The notes: generated by a model not told the origin, from the sequence alone. Shown: positions 35,376 through 45,822, numbered from the stretch's first letter. The stretch is DNA of 58,306 nt from an uncultured Prevotellaceae bacterium (GCA_947176895.1 CAMWSK010000015.1:1-58306); one strand, 5' to 3'. Numbers and translations: made by a program.

Positions 35376-35960
35376 ATGGCATCGACTAAGACACGGGATT
35401 TGTTGGTGGGAGTGGCGCGTAGCCTCTTTGCCAAGGATGGCTTCGAAAGCACAACGATGAATGATATCGCTGTGGCATCGGGGAAAGGCCGTCGTACTCT
35501 GTATACTTACTTTAAAAATAAAGAGGAGATATACTATGCTGTCATCACCGATGAGTTGCTTCGCATGAGTCAGCGTCTGAAGGATGTGGCTGCTAAGAAG
35601 ACCGATCCCGAGGATAAGCTGGTGCAGATTATCTATACCCACCTGAGTTTGATAAAAGATGCTGTACATCGTAATGGCAATCTGCGTGCGGAATTTTTCC
35701 GTAACATCTGGCTGGTGGAGCGTTTTCGCAGAGAGTTTGACCAAACGGAACGTGATCTCATCACTCGCGTGTTGACGCAAGGTATCCGCCTGGGTGTGTT
35801 TGAGGTAGCCGATATTCGTCTGAGTGTGGATATTATACATTATTGTATCAAAGGATTGGAGGTGCCTTATATTTATGGCAGGCTGGGGCAAGGGGGACCT
35901 GCTCAGAGTCGTCCTATCGTGCAACGCATTCTTCATCGTGCTTTGGCTAAGAATTTATAA
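35376..35960 (+). CDS. TetR/AcrR-family transcriptional regulator
   Basis: A 194-residue repressor. The N-terminal HTH is typical: VGVARSLFAKDGFESTTMNDIAVASGKGRRTLYTYF (about residues 9-44), followed by a helical ligand-binding domain with no recognisable ligand motif. The inverted repeat over its own promoter suggests autorepression. The next gene is fabG (76-bp gap), so it could respond to fatty-acid status, but that is only positional. ATG 35376 is chosen because it gives the standard family start; longer readings upstream would run through the tRNA. Confidence 0.9.
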   Translation: MASTKTRDLLVGVARSLFAKDGFESTTMNDIAVASGKGRRTLYTYFKNKEEIYYAVITDELLRMSQRLKDVAAKKTDPEDKLVQIIYTHLSLIKDAVHRNGNLRAEFFRNIWLVERFRREFDQTERDLITRVLTQGIRLGVFEVADIRLSVDIIHYCIKGLEVPYIYGRLGQGGPAQSRPIVQRILHRALAKNL

Positions 35961-36036
35961 GCAGGGAGTTTTGGATAGTGTTTCTCTTAAACTTTATTGA
36001 AAATAAAATAGACAACCAAATAACCAAACAAGTAAT

Positions 36037-36783
36037 ATGGGACTTTTGACAGGAAAGACCGCGCTGATAACCGGTGCGGCACGAGGAATTGGTAAGGCTA
36101 TCGCACTGAAGTTCGCTTCCGAAGGTGCCAATGTGGCTTTTACCGATTTGGTAATTGATGAAAACGGCCAGGCCACCGAGGCTGAGATTGCTGCTTTCGG
36201 AGTGAAGGCCAAGGGATATGCCAGCAATGCCGCTGATTTTGCACAGACTGAAGAGGTTGTGAAACAGGTGAAGGAGGAGTTCGGAAGTATTGATATCCTC
36301 GTGAACAATGCCGGTATCACAAAGGATGGCCTGATGCTACGCATGAGCGAGCAGCAGTGGGATGCTGTGATTGCAGTGAACCTGAAGAGCGCCTTTAATT
36401 TTATCCACGCCTGTGTGCCCATCATGATGCGCCAGAAGGGTGGCAGCATTATCAATATGGCCAGTGTGGTGGGTGTGCATGGCAATGCCGGTCAGGCCAA
36501 CTATGCCGCTTCCAAGGCCGGTCTGATTGCTTTGGCCAAGAGCGTGGCCCAAGAGATGGGACCCAAGGGTATCCGTGCCAACGCCATTGCGCCCGGATTC
36601 ATAGAAACGGCTATGACTGCGGCTTTGAGTGATGAGATTCGCGAGGAGTGGAAGAAGAAGATTCCTTTGCGACGCGGTGGTCAGACCGAGGATATTGCCA
36701 ATACGGCTCTCTACTTGGCCAGTGACTTGAGTAGCTATGTAAGCGGTCAGGTGATTCAAGTGGACGGCGGTATGAATATGTAA
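36037..36783 (+). CDS. fabG: 3-oxoacyl-ACP reductase
   Basis: A 248-residue short-chain dehydrogenase that reduces 3-ketoacyl-ACP with NADPH in fatty-acid elongation. The cofactor motif is TGAARGIGKAIA (residues 11-22), then NNAGITKDGL; catalytic Ser in MASVVG, and Tyr/Lys in YAASKAG. APGFIETAMTAAL and SGQVIQVDGGMNM at the end are FabG signatures. Length is exactly typical. It lies one base before the pseudouridine synthase gene. Confidence 0.95.
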   Translation: MGLLTGKTALITGAARGIGKAIALKFASEGANVAFTDLVIDENGQATEAEIAAFGVKAKGYASNAADFAQTEEVVKQVKEEFGSIDILVNNAGITKDGLMLRMSEQQWDAVIAVNLKSAFNFIHACVPIMMRQKGGSIINMASVVGVHGNAGQANYAASKAGLIALAKSVAQEMGPKGIRANAIAPGFIETAMTAALSDEIREEWKKKIPLRRGGQTEDIANTALYLASDLSSYVSGQVIQVDGGMNM

Positions 36784-36784
36784 A

Positions 36785-37465
36785 ATGCTGCGGATACTCT
36801 ACGAGGACAATCACCTTATCATAGTCAACAAACAGGCGGGGGATATCGTACAGGGAGACAAAACCGGCGATGTTCCCCTCTCTGAGTTGATAAAGGAATA
36901 TATCAAGAAGCGTGACCAAAAGCCAGGGAACGTATTCCTCGGTGTGGTTCACAGATTGGACAGGCCTGTCAGCGGAGTTGTCCTCTTTGCCAAAACAAGC
37001 AAGGCCTTATCGCGTATGAATACCCTTTTTGCTCAGCATGAGAAAGTGAAAAAGATGTATTGGGCTATTGTGGGTAAGCCACCCGCTCAGTCAGAGGGTA
37101 CGCTGGTGCATTGGCTGACGCGTGACGAGAAGCGCAATGTGGCCAGAGCCTATGAGCGTGAAGTGCCAAACTCCAAACGGGCGGAGCTGGACTATAAACG
37201 TATAGCTCAAAGTGATCGCTATTGGCTGTTGGAGGTGGCACTGCACACGGGGCGTCATCATCAGATACGTTGTCAGTTGGCTAAGATGGGATGCCCTATT
37301 AAAGGTGATTTGAAGTATGGTGCTCCGCGCAGCAATCCCGATGGCAGCATCTCGTTGCATGCCCGTCGTTTGAGTTTTGAGCATCCCGTGACCCATGAAC
37401 AGATAACCATAGAGGCTCCCGTGCCAGCTGATCAATTGTGGCAGGCAATAGCCCCTTTAGCGTAA
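36785..37465 (+). CDS. RluA-family RNA pseudouridine synthase
   Basis: A 226-residue pseudouridine synthase. The catalytic motif HRLDRPVSGVVLFAKTSKA contains the essential aspartate (about residue 60). LHTGRHHQIRCQLA and LHARRLSFEHP are the other family motifs. There is no S4 domain, so it is a short RluA/RluC-like enzyme; whether it modifies rRNA or tRNA is unknown. It is flanked by fabG and the TamB-like gene with 1-bp gaps. Confidence 0.92.
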   Translation: MLRILYEDNHLIIVNKQAGDIVQGDKTGDVPLSELIKEYIKKRDQKPGNVFLGVVHRLDRPVSGVVLFAKTSKALSRMNTLFAQHEKVKKMYWAIVGKPPAQSEGTLVHWLTRDEKRNVARAYEREVPNSKRAELDYKRIAQSDRYWLLEVALHTGRHHQIRCQLAKMGCPIKGDLKYGAPRSNPDGSISLHARRLSFEHPVTHEQITIEAPVPADQLWQAIAPLA

Positions 37466-37466
37466 A

Positions 37467-40400
37467 ATGAAGAAAAGGAAGAAAAAGGCGATTAAGATTA
37501 TTGCCGGCATTGTGTCAGTTCCATTTGTGTTGCTGGCTCTGTTGGTGGCTTTGCTCTATGTGCCTCCTGTCCAGCAATGGGCCGTGCGTCGGGCTACTGC
37601 GTATGTACGTGAGTCCACAGGATGGGACGTAAGCATTGAACGGGTACGTCTTAAGTGGGTATTGGATCTTGATCTCCAGAATCTTCGTGTGGAGAACGAG
37701 GCTTTGCATTTGCAGGCCGGACATCTGGTTGTGGATTTTGACTTCCGGCACATCCTGCAATTGAAGTTGGGCGTGGAGGGCATAGGGCTGGAACAGGCGG
37801 ATGTGGACACACGCACTCTGATAGAAACGTTGCAGGTGAAAGGCAAACTGGAGAACTTTCACCTGAAGGCAGATAGGGTAGACTTGAAACGTCAGAGGGC
37901 ATATTTGAACAGTGCCGCTTTGGAGGGTGCCGATGTGGATGTCATGATGCGCGACACCACCATTGTGGACACCACGCAAAGTGAACCGGTACGGTGGAAG
38001 ATTGCCTTGAATGATGTGAGCATCAGCAACAGCCGTGTGGGCTTCCATACGGCCAATGATACGATGGTGGTAGGAGCTGCCATCCGTCTGGCTCAGGTGA
38101 AGCGTGGCAGTTTGGACTTGGGAGAAGGGAGCTATCGCCTGAAAAGCCTTGAGGTTCGTGTGGACAGCGCGAGTTACGACATGACCTATATTCCGCAAAC
38201 CGACGGTTTGGACTATAATCATCTTCGGTTGAATGATGTTTCGGTTTTGGTGAATGACCTTGACTATACCGATGAAGGTCTTTCACTTTTCTTGAAAGAG
38301 CTTAGCGGGCGTGAGCGGAGCGGCTTGGAGATATGCCGGGGCAATGCGAATGTGCGGTTGGGTGATGATGGCATCGGTGTGCGCGACTTGGTGTTGACCA
38401 CGGCTCATAGTGAACTGCTGGGGAAGGTACATCTGCCATGGCGGGCGCTTGAAGCGGGTGGAGGAGAGCAGATGAAGGCTAACATCTGGGCGCGTGTCGG
38501 CACGCAAGACGTGGCTTTAGCCGTTCCCCGTGCTGGGCTTTTGTTGCCTAAGGAATCGGTAACGCTCAAGATGCAGATGGAGGGTGATGTTGACCTGTTG
38601 CGCCTGGATACATTGACGTTGGCCGTGGAGTCTGTGTTGTGGGTGGATGCTAACGGACAGATAACACATTTTCAAGATAGTATCAGAAGAGGAGCGCAAC
38701 TTGATTGGAGGGCGCTCACCTATGATACCAAATATTTGTCGCGTTTGGCCGGGTTACCTTCATCGGTTCATGTTCCCCGGTTGTCGGCAGAAGGAAAGGT
38801 GCGGATGCAAGGTCAGCAGTTAAATGCAGAGGTCCTGATGAGAGAGGGGAAAGGTAAACTGGAGGCACAGGCAAGTTATCATTTAGGCAATGAACAGTAT
38901 GAACTGAAGGCCCAAACCAAAGATTTTAACCTGCAGCATTTCCTTCCTCAGGATTCGCTTACCCGTTTGGACAGCCGTATTCAGTTGCGGGGACGCGGCA
39001 CCGACTTTACGTCTCGATTCATGCGAGTGGCCGGCTATGCCCGTATCGACAGGTTGACTTATGGCCAGTATGATTTGGGTGGTTTGTCGACCTCTGTGAA
39101 AATGCAGGGAGGCCATGCGGATGTGGAGTTCGTGGCCAATAACCCCTTGCTCATGGCACAGGCTTGTGTAGAGGCTGATTTCAGGAAAAGACTTTCTTTG
39201 GCCCGTTTTTCACTATCCCTTGATCGCGCTGATTTGTATGCTTTGGGATTGATGAAAAACCCCTTTGCCATGAGTTTGCGCATGCAAGCCGATGGCAGTA
39301 CCGATTTCCTGCGTAATCATCATCTGACGGCCAGCATAAGGGCCTTTGAACTTCATTTGGCCGATACGATTTTCTACCCGCGCGATGTGGATGTGGAGTT
39401 TGCCCTTACTCCCGACACCACCCGTGCGTGGGCTCAGGCCGGCGATATGAAACTCGATTTTCGCTCACCCCAAAGTCTTGAAAAGATTTTGTCTGCCTTC
39501 ACACACGTGAACGAAGAACTTGGGAAACAGATTGACAGGCGTGAACTTAACCAAGAGGCTTTGATCCGGCTTTTGCCGCATGCTTCGGTAAGTTTGGCCG
39601 GTGGAGCGAACAATCCTTTTAGCAATATCCTGAAGCATGCTTCCGGAGTTACTTTTGAGAAGGTCGATGTCAACCTGCAAAGCGATGATTCTTTGGGACT
39701 TAATGGAGGCGCATATCTGTCCCGTCTGCACGTGGGCGGGTTGCAACTCGACACCATACGTATGTCCATGGCACAGGACACGTCCGGGGTACTCAGCACC
39801 CATTTGCATGTGGCCAATAACGCCAAGAATAAACAGGTGGTGTTCCGTTCCGATGTCCGTGTCGCGCTTGCTTCGTCGGGTATCGATTTCTCAGCTGTGT
39901 TGTTCGATGCACAAGGTCGGAAGGGTGTTGACATCGGTGCCAAACTTGATGTTGAGGAACAAGGTTTGCGTCTGCACCTGACCCCTCTGAAACCCGTTTT
40001 GGCCTATCGCACCTTCACGCTTAACCCCGATAACTACGTTTTTTTAAGCACAGAGCGCCATTTGGAGGCTGATGTCGACTTGCTGGCTGATGATGGCACA
40101 GGTTTCAAACTTTATACTTCGCCCAACGAACATAGTCTTCAAGACATCACGCTCAGTTTACATGATGTCAATCTGGGAGAGTTGACAAACGTTTTCCCCT
40201 ATATGCCCGACATCGAGGGGATGTTGGGGGGGGATGTCCATTTCGTGCAGGATGAACAGAATATGAGTTTGTCCGTGGATGCCAATGTGAATAATCTGGC
40301 CTACGAAGGTGCTCCTCTTGGTTTGGTGGGGGTGAACGTCAATTATCTTCCCAATGCCGATGGCACCCATTTTGTGGACGGAATCCTTATGCATGAGGGT

Positions 40401-42029
40401 AACGAGATAGCGACACTGAGTGGCAGCTATGATGCCAAAAACGATGGTGCGCTGGATGCCGAAGCTACTTTGCAGCATGTCCCTTTGACCCTTGTCAACG
40501 GATTTTTGGATGAAGGTATGTTAGCTTTGCAGGGGTATGTGGATGCTTGGTTGCAGGTGAACGGTTCGTTCTCTCGTCCGGTGATGAACGGCCAGCTAAG
40601 TCTCGACAGTGTTTATGCCCATAGTCAGCAGTATAGTGTCAACCTTCGCTTTCCCAACGATACCCTGAAGATGCAAAACAGCATACTCGACTTCAATCGA
40701 ATAGAGGCATACACCAAGAGCAAGACCCCCTTGGTGCTTGATGGCAAGGTGGATTGCCGTAGGCTGGAGAGTGTGGTTTTAGATTTGAATGTCAAGGCCA
40801 ACGACTTTGAATTGATGAATGCTCCCAAGAGCCGTAATGCCGTGGCCTATGGTAAGGTGTATGTCGACCTCATGTCGCGTATCACGGGTACCCCCTCTGA
40901 TTTGCAGATGAGAGGCAAACTGGTGGTGCTCTCCAAAACGGATGTCAACTATGTACTGACTGACAGTCCCCTTACCGTAGAGGACCAACTGGCCGATTTG
41001 GTCACCTTTGTTGATTTTACTGAAGAGGAAGATGCTCCGGAGGCGGTTGTGGTGAAGCCGCAGAACATAGATGTCAGCATGCAGTTGGTCATTGAACCTG
41101 CCGCTCAGGTGCATGTGCTGCTCAGTGAGGATGGACAGAATGACCTCAACATCGAGGGCGGAGGCGATTTTACCCTCAGCTATTCCTCGCAGAACGATTT
41201 GAAGTTGTATGGGCGGTACACGGTGCTGAGTGGAGACCTGAACTATTCGTTGATGGTGATGTCGCTGCGTGACTGCCGCATCAAGCAGGGGAGCTATGTG
41301 GAGTTTACCGGTCCGGTGACCAATCCTCGCCTTAACATCACTGCCACAGAGCGTGTGAAGACCACCGTCTATGAGGAGAAGGTGCCGCGGAGTGTGGCTT
41401 TCGATGTGGGCATAGAGTTGAGCAAGACACTGGAGGATATGGGAATGAATTTCACCATTGATGCCCCTGAGGACCTCACAGTCAGCAATCAACTCGCGTC
41501 TATGGGCGCGGACGGGCGTGGCAAGGTGGCCGTAACCATGCTGGCCACGGGTATGTATCTTACCGATGAAGGCTCTTCCCAAGGGTTCAGTGGCACAAAT
41601 GCTCTCAACAGTTTCCTGCAGACCCAGATTGCCGGCATTACCAACAAGGCGTTGAAGTCCGTTGATGTGAATATTGGTGTAGATAATGTGAACACCGCTT
41701 CCGGTGCCACGCAAACGGATTATAATTTCAGTTTCGCCAAGCGTTTCTGGGGTAACAGAATCAGCCTGATTGTGGGTGGCAAGGTGAGCAGCGGCAGTGA
41801 GGCACAGAACACCGGTCAAAGCATCGTGGATAATGTGAGCATCGAGTATCGTCTTGACAATTCCGCCACGCGCTATGTGCGTCTCTACTACGACCGTAAC
41901 ACCGAGAGCCTGATTGAGGGTGAAATCATGGAGATGGGTGCGGGCATCGTACTGCGCAAAAAGACTACCCGTTTGGGTGAGTTGTTCATCTTCCGCAAGA
42001 AAAAAGAGGAGGCAGGCAGCCTCAAATAA
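37467..42029 (+). CDS. tamB: TamB-like translocation and assembly protein
   Basis: A 1520-residue envelope protein. It is anchored by one N-terminal transmembrane helix (IAGIVSVPFVLLALLVALLYV) and has an AsmA-like N-terminus and a very long beta-rich periplasmic body. The C-terminal 400 residues match DUF490/TamB (VMSLRDCRIKQGSYVEFTGPV, NPRLNITATERVKT, and the final LVGGKVSSG...YRLDNSATRY segment). TamB spans the periplasm and works with TamA/TamL in outer-membrane protein insertion or phospholipid transport. The TamL gene follows after 3 bp. Confidence 0.92.
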   Translation: MKKRKKKAIKIIAGIVSVPFVLLALLVALLYVPPVQQWAVRRATAYVRESTGWDVSIERVRLKWVLDLDLQNLRVENEALHLQAGHLVVDFDFRHILQLKLGVEGIGLEQADVDTRTLIETLQVKGKLENFHLKADRVDLKRQRAYLNSAALEGADVDVMMRDTTIVDTTQSEPVRWKIALNDVSISNSRVGFHTANDTMVVGAAIRLAQVKRGSLDLGEGSYRLKSLEVRVDSASYDMTYIPQTDGLDYNHLRLNDVSVLVNDLDYTDEGLSLFLKELSGRERSGLEICRGNANVRLGDDGIGVRDLVLTTAHSELLGKVHLPWRALEAGGGEQMKANIWARVGTQDVALAVPRAGLLLPKESVTLKMQMEGDVDLLRLDTLTLAVESVLWVDANGQITHFQDSIRRGAQLDWRALTYDTKYLSRLAGLPSSVHVPRLSAEGKVRMQGQQLNAEVLMREGKGKLEAQASYHLGNEQYELKAQTKDFNLQHFLPQDSLTRLDSRIQLRGRGTDFTSRFMRVAGYARIDRLTYGQYDLGGLSTSVKMQGGHADVEFVANNPLLMAQACVEADFRKRLSLARFSLSLDRADLYALGLMKNPFAMSLRMQADGSTDFLRNHHLTASIRAFELHLADTIFYPRDVDVEFALTPDTTRAWAQAGDMKLDFRSPQSLEKILSAFTHVNEELGKQIDRRELNQEALIRLLPHASVSLAGGANNPFSNILKHASGVTFEKVDVNLQSDDSLGLNGGAYLSRLHVGGLQLDTIRMSMAQDTSGVLSTHLHVANNAKNKQVVFRSDVRVALASSGIDFSAVLFDAQGRKGVDIGAKLDVEEQGLRLHLTPLKPVLAYRTFTLNPDNYVFLSTERHLEADVDLLADDGTGFKLYTSPNEHSLQDITLSLHDVNLGELTNVFPYMPDIEGMLGGDVHFVQDEQNMSLSVDANVNNLAYEGAPLGLVGVNVNYLPNADGTHFVDGILMHEGNEIATLSGSYDAKNDGALDAEATLQHVPLTLVNGFLDEGMLALQGYVDAWLQVNGSFSRPVMNGQLSLDSVYAHSQQYSVNLRFPNDTLKMQNSILDFNRIEAYTKSKTPLVLDGKVDCRRLESVVLDLNVKANDFELMNAPKSRNAVAYGKVYVDLMSRITGTPSDLQMRGKLVVLSKTDVNYVLTDSPLTVEDQLADLVTFVDFTEEEDAPEAVVVKPQNIDVSMQLVIEPAAQVHVLLSEDGQNDLNIEGGGDFTLSYSSQNDLKLYGRYTVLSGDLNYSLMVMSLRDCRIKQGSYVEFTGPVTNPRLNITATERVKTTVYEEKVPRSVAFDVGIELSKTLEDMGMNFTIDAPEDLTVSNQLASMGADGRGKVAVTMLATGMYLTDEGSSQGFSGTNALNSFLQTQIAGITNKALKSVDVNIGVDNVNTASGATQTDYNFSFAKRFWGNRISLIVGGKVSSGSEAQNTGQSIVDNVSIEYRLDNSATRYVRLYYDRNTESLIEGEIMEMGAGIVLRKKTTRLGELFIFRKKKEEAGSLK

Positions 42030-42032
42030 GGA

Positions 42033-44558
42033 ATGAAGATAAAAGATTGCATACAGATGATATCTTTACACAAGCATCAGCCTCTGCTTCTTTATGTCTG
42101 TGCGCTGGCCCTTTTGCTCGCGGCCTGTAGCGAGACCAAGAACTTGGCGGAAGGGGAAATCCTCTATGTGGGAATCAAGCGTGTTGACTACGACGGCCAT
42201 CAGCCTGTGCCCATCGACACTTCCCGCCAGAAGGGGGTCATCGCGGCTTTGGGTGATGCCTATGATGCGGTGAGCAGTCTGCTGCAGAGTGATGGCGGAG
42301 AGACTCCTGGCTCCCTCGTTCCAACAAAGGCAGCCGACAAGGCGCAGTTGGATTCGCTGCGCAATCTTCAGCGTCAGGACCGCCGAACCTATGATTTGGC
42401 CCGGGCGGAGGTGAAGGCGGTGTTGGCCAAGGCTCCCAACAACTCGCTTTTGGGCTCTTCCTATCGTCGCATTCCCTTGCCCGTGGGTCTTTGGCTTTAC
42501 AACCGGCATGTGAACAAGACCGGTCGCTACAGCCGTTGGATGATGAACAATTTTGCCGCCAAGCCTGTCTATCTGACCACGGTCAATCCACGTGTCCGTA
42601 CCCGTGTTGCCCAAAACACGCTGCGTAATTTCGGATATTTCCGTGCTCATACGGGTTTCGACACTGTTCCTCAACGTAATCCCAAGAAGGCAAAGGTGAG
42701 CTATCATGTTCATCCGGGACCCCTGTTCCGTCTTGATACCATTGTTTATCAACGGTTCCCCGAACAGGCCGACAGCCTTGTGAGAGCCACGCTTTCCCGC
42801 GGCTTGCTGAAGCGGGGTGCTCCGTTCAGTGTCCAGAATCTTGACAACGAGCGAACGAGACTGAGCAATCTGTTTCGAGACCATGGCTATTTCTATTTCC
42901 AACCTTCTTATATCACCTTCCGTGCCGATACACTCATGCGCCCCCTGCATGTGCAACTTCAGGTGCGCCCCTCCGCGGTAATACCCCAAGAGGCACAAAG
43001 GCCCTATCATATAGGTACTACACACATCACCATATACGACAATGCCGACAGGGAGCTTGTCGACAGCATCGCTTTGGGTGACTGGACCTATGCCCACAGC
43101 GGTCGTCCCGGGCGTCCGCCTCTCAAACTCACCGCTTTGCGTCGGATGCCCGCATACCGCCGAGGGCAGCTTTACAATCAGACGCACATGAATTTTGTGC
43201 AGACAGCGCTCGGCAATATGGGCATCTTCTCGCAACAGGACTTTAAGCTTGTCCCTCGCGACACCACACCGGACAACGACACCCTGGACGTGCACCTTAC
43301 GCTTCGCCTGGACAAGCCTTATGATGCCGAGTTGCGTGCGGGTGTGGCCAATAAAAGCAACGGGCTGCTGGGTCCGGGTCTCAGTTTCAGCATGTCGCGC
43401 ATCAACGCCTTTCGCGGAGCGGAGAAGGTGACGCTTGACCTGCACGGCTCTTATGAGTGGATGACGGGAGCGCAAAGCAAGGGAAAGAGTCAGCTAATCA
43501 ACAGCTACGAGTACGGAGCCAACCTCCAGCTCCAGTTCCCCCGCATCACCCTCCTGGGACTTTTCCCTGCCATCAACCGGCGGGCCTACACCACCACCAC
43601 CTATCAATTGTCGGCCAACTGGCTCAATCGTTCGGGATATTACGGCCAGGTGAACCTGAGTGCACGTCTCGCCTATGCCTATCAACGGAGGCGGAGCACG
43701 AAACATGAACTTACGCTTTTCCGTCTGGACTATAACCAGCTGCTTCACACAAGCGAGAAATACAACGACATCATTAACCAGAATCCTGCGCTTTATGTGT
43801 CCATGCGCGACCAGCTGGTGCCTTCCATGCAGTATGTGTTCACTTGGCAGAACTCTCCCCGTGCCCGGAATCCCCGCACGTTCACTCTTGATGTGAAGGA
43901 GGCCGGCAACCTGACAGGAGCCGTCTATCAGTTGGCCGGCCGGTCGTGGCACGAGAAGGGGAAAAAGCTCGTGGGGGTTCCTTTCTCCCAGTATGTACGC
44001 CTTCAGGCCCAATTTGTCGATAGGATAAAATTAGGCTCCACGCGTACCTACCTTGTGGGTCGCCTGTTGGCGGGCACCGTGGTCAGCTATGGAAACACCA
44101 CCATGGCTCCCTATGTCGATCTTTTCTCCATAGGCGGTGCCAACAGTCTGCGTGCGTTTGGCGTACGCACCATCGGTCCCGGAAGCTACCGGCCGGAGGA
44201 CTCCAAATACAGCTATATCGACCAGGTGGGCGATTTGAAGTTGGAGGCCAACCTGGAATACCGTTTTCCCATTGTGGCCGATTTGCATGGTGCCGTCTTT
44301 GCGGATGCCGGCAATGTGTGGTTGCTCAAGCCCGATAAGGCCCGCCCCGGTGCCAACATCGACGCACGTCGGTTTGGCAGGGAGATTGCTTTGGGCACGG
44401 GTTTCGGCCTTCGTTACGATCTGGAGTTTCTGGTCATCCGTTTCGATGTCGGTGTGGGCATACATGCTCCCTATGACACGGGCAAGAAAGGTTACTATAA
44501 CATGCACAAGTTCTGGGATTCGCTTGGTTATCACATTGCTGTGGGCTATCCTTTTTAA
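42033..44558 (+). CDS. tamL: TamL: lipoprotein variant of the Omp85 protein TamA
   Basis: An 841-residue outer-membrane protein. It has a lipoprotein signal (ALALLLAACS, cysteine near residue 32), as in the Bacteroidetes-specific TamL, then POTRA domains (about 120-440) and a C-terminal 16-strand Omp85 barrel ending in AVGYPF. The lid-lock motif region reads SIGGANSLRAFGVRTIGPG, equivalent to the (V/I)RG(Y/F) loop of Omp85 proteins, here LRAF. Paired with TamB just upstream. Another in-frame ATG at 42060 also fits the signal peptide. Confidence 0.9.
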   Translation: MKIKDCIQMISLHKHQPLLLYVCALALLLAACSETKNLAEGEILYVGIKRVDYDGHQPVPIDTSRQKGVIAALGDAYDAVSSLLQSDGGETPGSLVPTKAADKAQLDSLRNLQRQDRRTYDLARAEVKAVLAKAPNNSLLGSSYRRIPLPVGLWLYNRHVNKTGRYSRWMMNNFAAKPVYLTTVNPRVRTRVAQNTLRNFGYFRAHTGFDTVPQRNPKKAKVSYHVHPGPLFRLDTIVYQRFPEQADSLVRATLSRGLLKRGAPFSVQNLDNERTRLSNLFRDHGYFYFQPSYITFRADTLMRPLHVQLQVRPSAVIPQEAQRPYHIGTTHITIYDNADRELVDSIALGDWTYAHSGRPGRPPLKLTALRRMPAYRRGQLYNQTHMNFVQTALGNMGIFSQQDFKLVPRDTTPDNDTLDVHLTLRLDKPYDAELRAGVANKSNGLLGPGLSFSMSRINAFRGAEKVTLDLHGSYEWMTGAQSKGKSQLINSYEYGANLQLQFPRITLLGLFPAINRRAYTTTTYQLSANWLNRSGYYGQVNLSARLAYAYQRRRSTKHELTLFRLDYNQLLHTSEKYNDIINQNPALYVSMRDQLVPSMQYVFTWQNSPRARNPRTFTLDVKEAGNLTGAVYQLAGRSWHEKGKKLVGVPFSQYVRLQAQFVDRIKLGSTRTYLVGRLLAGTVVSYGNTTMAPYVDLFSIGGANSLRAFGVRTIGPGSYRPEDSKYSYIDQVGDLKLEANLEYRFPIVADLHGAVFADAGNVWLLKPDKARPGANIDARRFGREIALGTGFGLRYDLEFLVIRFDVGVGIHAPYDTGKKGYYNMHKFWDSLGYHIAVGYPF

Positions 44559-44574
44559 ATAAAATAAAGGATTC

Positions 44575-44606
44575 TTTGTTTCACTTTAATATTTTTGCTA
44601 TCTTTG
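44575..44606 (+). promoter_or_regulatory. Promoter of the nucleotidyltransferase gene
   Basis: TTTG (44575-44578), a 20-bp spacer and TATCTTTG (44599-44606), 41 bp before the ATG. Confidence 0.8.
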
Positions 44607-44647
44607 TTTTAGACAACTTAACCATTTAACCTATAAACAATCAATCA

Positions 44648-45562
44648 ATGAAACCTACACTTTTTCTTTTGGCAGCTGGTATGGGCAGCCGTTATGGCGG
44701 TTTGAAGCAGCTGGACACACTTGGCCCCCAGGGTCAGGCTATTATGGACTATAGCATCTACGATGCCATCCAAGCCGGCTTCGGCAAAATCGTTTGGGTT
44801 ATCCGCCGCGATTTCGAGGAGCAGTTCCGCACCCAGATTCTTTCTCGTTACGAGGGTCACGTGCCCTGCGAGCTGTGTTTCCAGAGCCTCGACGCACTGC
44901 CCGAGGGTTTCAGCGTTCCCGAAGGTCGTGAAAAGCCTTGGGGTACCAACCATGCCGTGATGATGGGTGCCGATGTGATCAAGGAGCCCTTCGCCGTGCT
45001 CAACTGCGATGACTTCTATGACCGCGATGCCTTCATGGTGATGGCCAAGTTCCTGAGCAATCTGCCCGAGGGAAGCACCGGCAAGTATGCCATGGTGGGC
45101 TTCCGTGTGAACAACACGCTCTCCGAGAGCGGCACCGTGAGCCGTGGCGTTTGCGAGAACGACGAGAAGAGCCACCTGCTCACCAGCGTGGTGGAGCGCA
45201 CCAAGATCGAGCGTCACGATGGTGTGGTGCAGTATCTGGACGAGAACGACCAGTGGGTGAGCATCCCCGACAACACCCCCGTGAGCATGAACTTCTGGGG
45301 CTTCACTCCCGACTACTTCGAGCACAGCAAGGAGTTTTTCAAGCAGTTCCTGTCTGACCCCAAGAACATCGAGAACAAGAAGAGCGAGTTCTTCATCCCC
45401 TTGATGGTCGACCATCTGATTAACACCGGCAAGGCAACTTGCGAGGTGCTCGACACCACCTCGAAGTGGTTCGGCGTCACCTATCCCGAGGATCGTCCCG
45501 AGGTGGTAGCCAAGCTTGCCGCCCTGCACGAGGCCGGCCAATATCCCGACAAGATGTTCTAA
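44648..45562 (+). CDS. NDP-sugar nucleotidyltransferase-like protein
   Basis: A 304-residue protein of the nucleotidyltransferase fold. The N-terminal LLAAGMGSRYGGLKQLDTLG is the nucleotide-binding loop, WGTNHAVMMG and NCDDFYDRDAF (metal-binding) follow. Typical enzymes join a sugar-1-phosphate to UTP, CTP or dTTP, but the C-terminal half does not identify the substrate. It has its own promoter and terminator, so nothing in the neighbourhood narrows its pathway. Confidence 0.8.
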   Translation: MKPTLFLLAAGMGSRYGGLKQLDTLGPQGQAIMDYSIYDAIQAGFGKIVWVIRRDFEEQFRTQILSRYEGHVPCELCFQSLDALPEGFSVPEGREKPWGTNHAVMMGADVIKEPFAVLNCDDFYDRDAFMVMAKFLSNLPEGSTGKYAMVGFRVNNTLSESGTVSRGVCENDEKSHLLTSVVERTKIERHDGVVQYLDENDQWVSIPDNTPVSMNFWGFTPDYFEHSKEFFKQFLSDPKNIENKKSEFFIPLMVDHLINTGKATCEVLDTTSKWFGVTYPEDRPEVVAKLAALHEAGQYPDKMF

Positions 45563-45602
45563 GCGGAGTCTTTCCCCGAGCGGAATAAGAAACGTATTAC
45601 AA

Positions 45603-45638
45603 GGCGTCTCATCAGGTTTATCCTGTGAGGCGCTTTTT
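45603..45638 (+). terminator. Terminator after the nucleotidyltransferase gene
   Basis: GGCGTCTCATCAGG pairs with CCTGTGAGGCGC (small mismatches), followed by TTTTTT. Confidence 0.85.
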
Positions 45639-45675
45639 TGTGTTGTGGGATAAAAGATAATGGTTATAAGGCGAT

Positions 45676-45822
45676 AGAATAACATGAGTTCGATGAATAT
45701 TGGTTGTCTGTAAAGCTCCTGCCCCTCAAACCTCCGAAAAACATCTTGATGTTTTTTAAAAACATGAACATGTTTCTGAAAAAGATGAACATGTATTTCC
45801 CAAAACATTCACATGCTTTTGA
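45676..45822 (+). repeat. Palindromic repeat element C (flank plus four units)
   Basis: Units with centres at 45746, 45767, 45788 and 45810 (spacings 21, 21, 22): AAACATCTTGATGTTT, AAACATGAACATGTTT, AAAGATGAACATGTATTT and AAACATTCACATGCTT. The 60 bp upstream (AGAATAACATGAGTTCGATGA, TTGTCTGTAAA, CCTCCGAAAAAC) recur before array E, so the repeated element is about 145 bp. From here to 46194 there is no gene apart from a promoter near 46019. Confidence 0.85.
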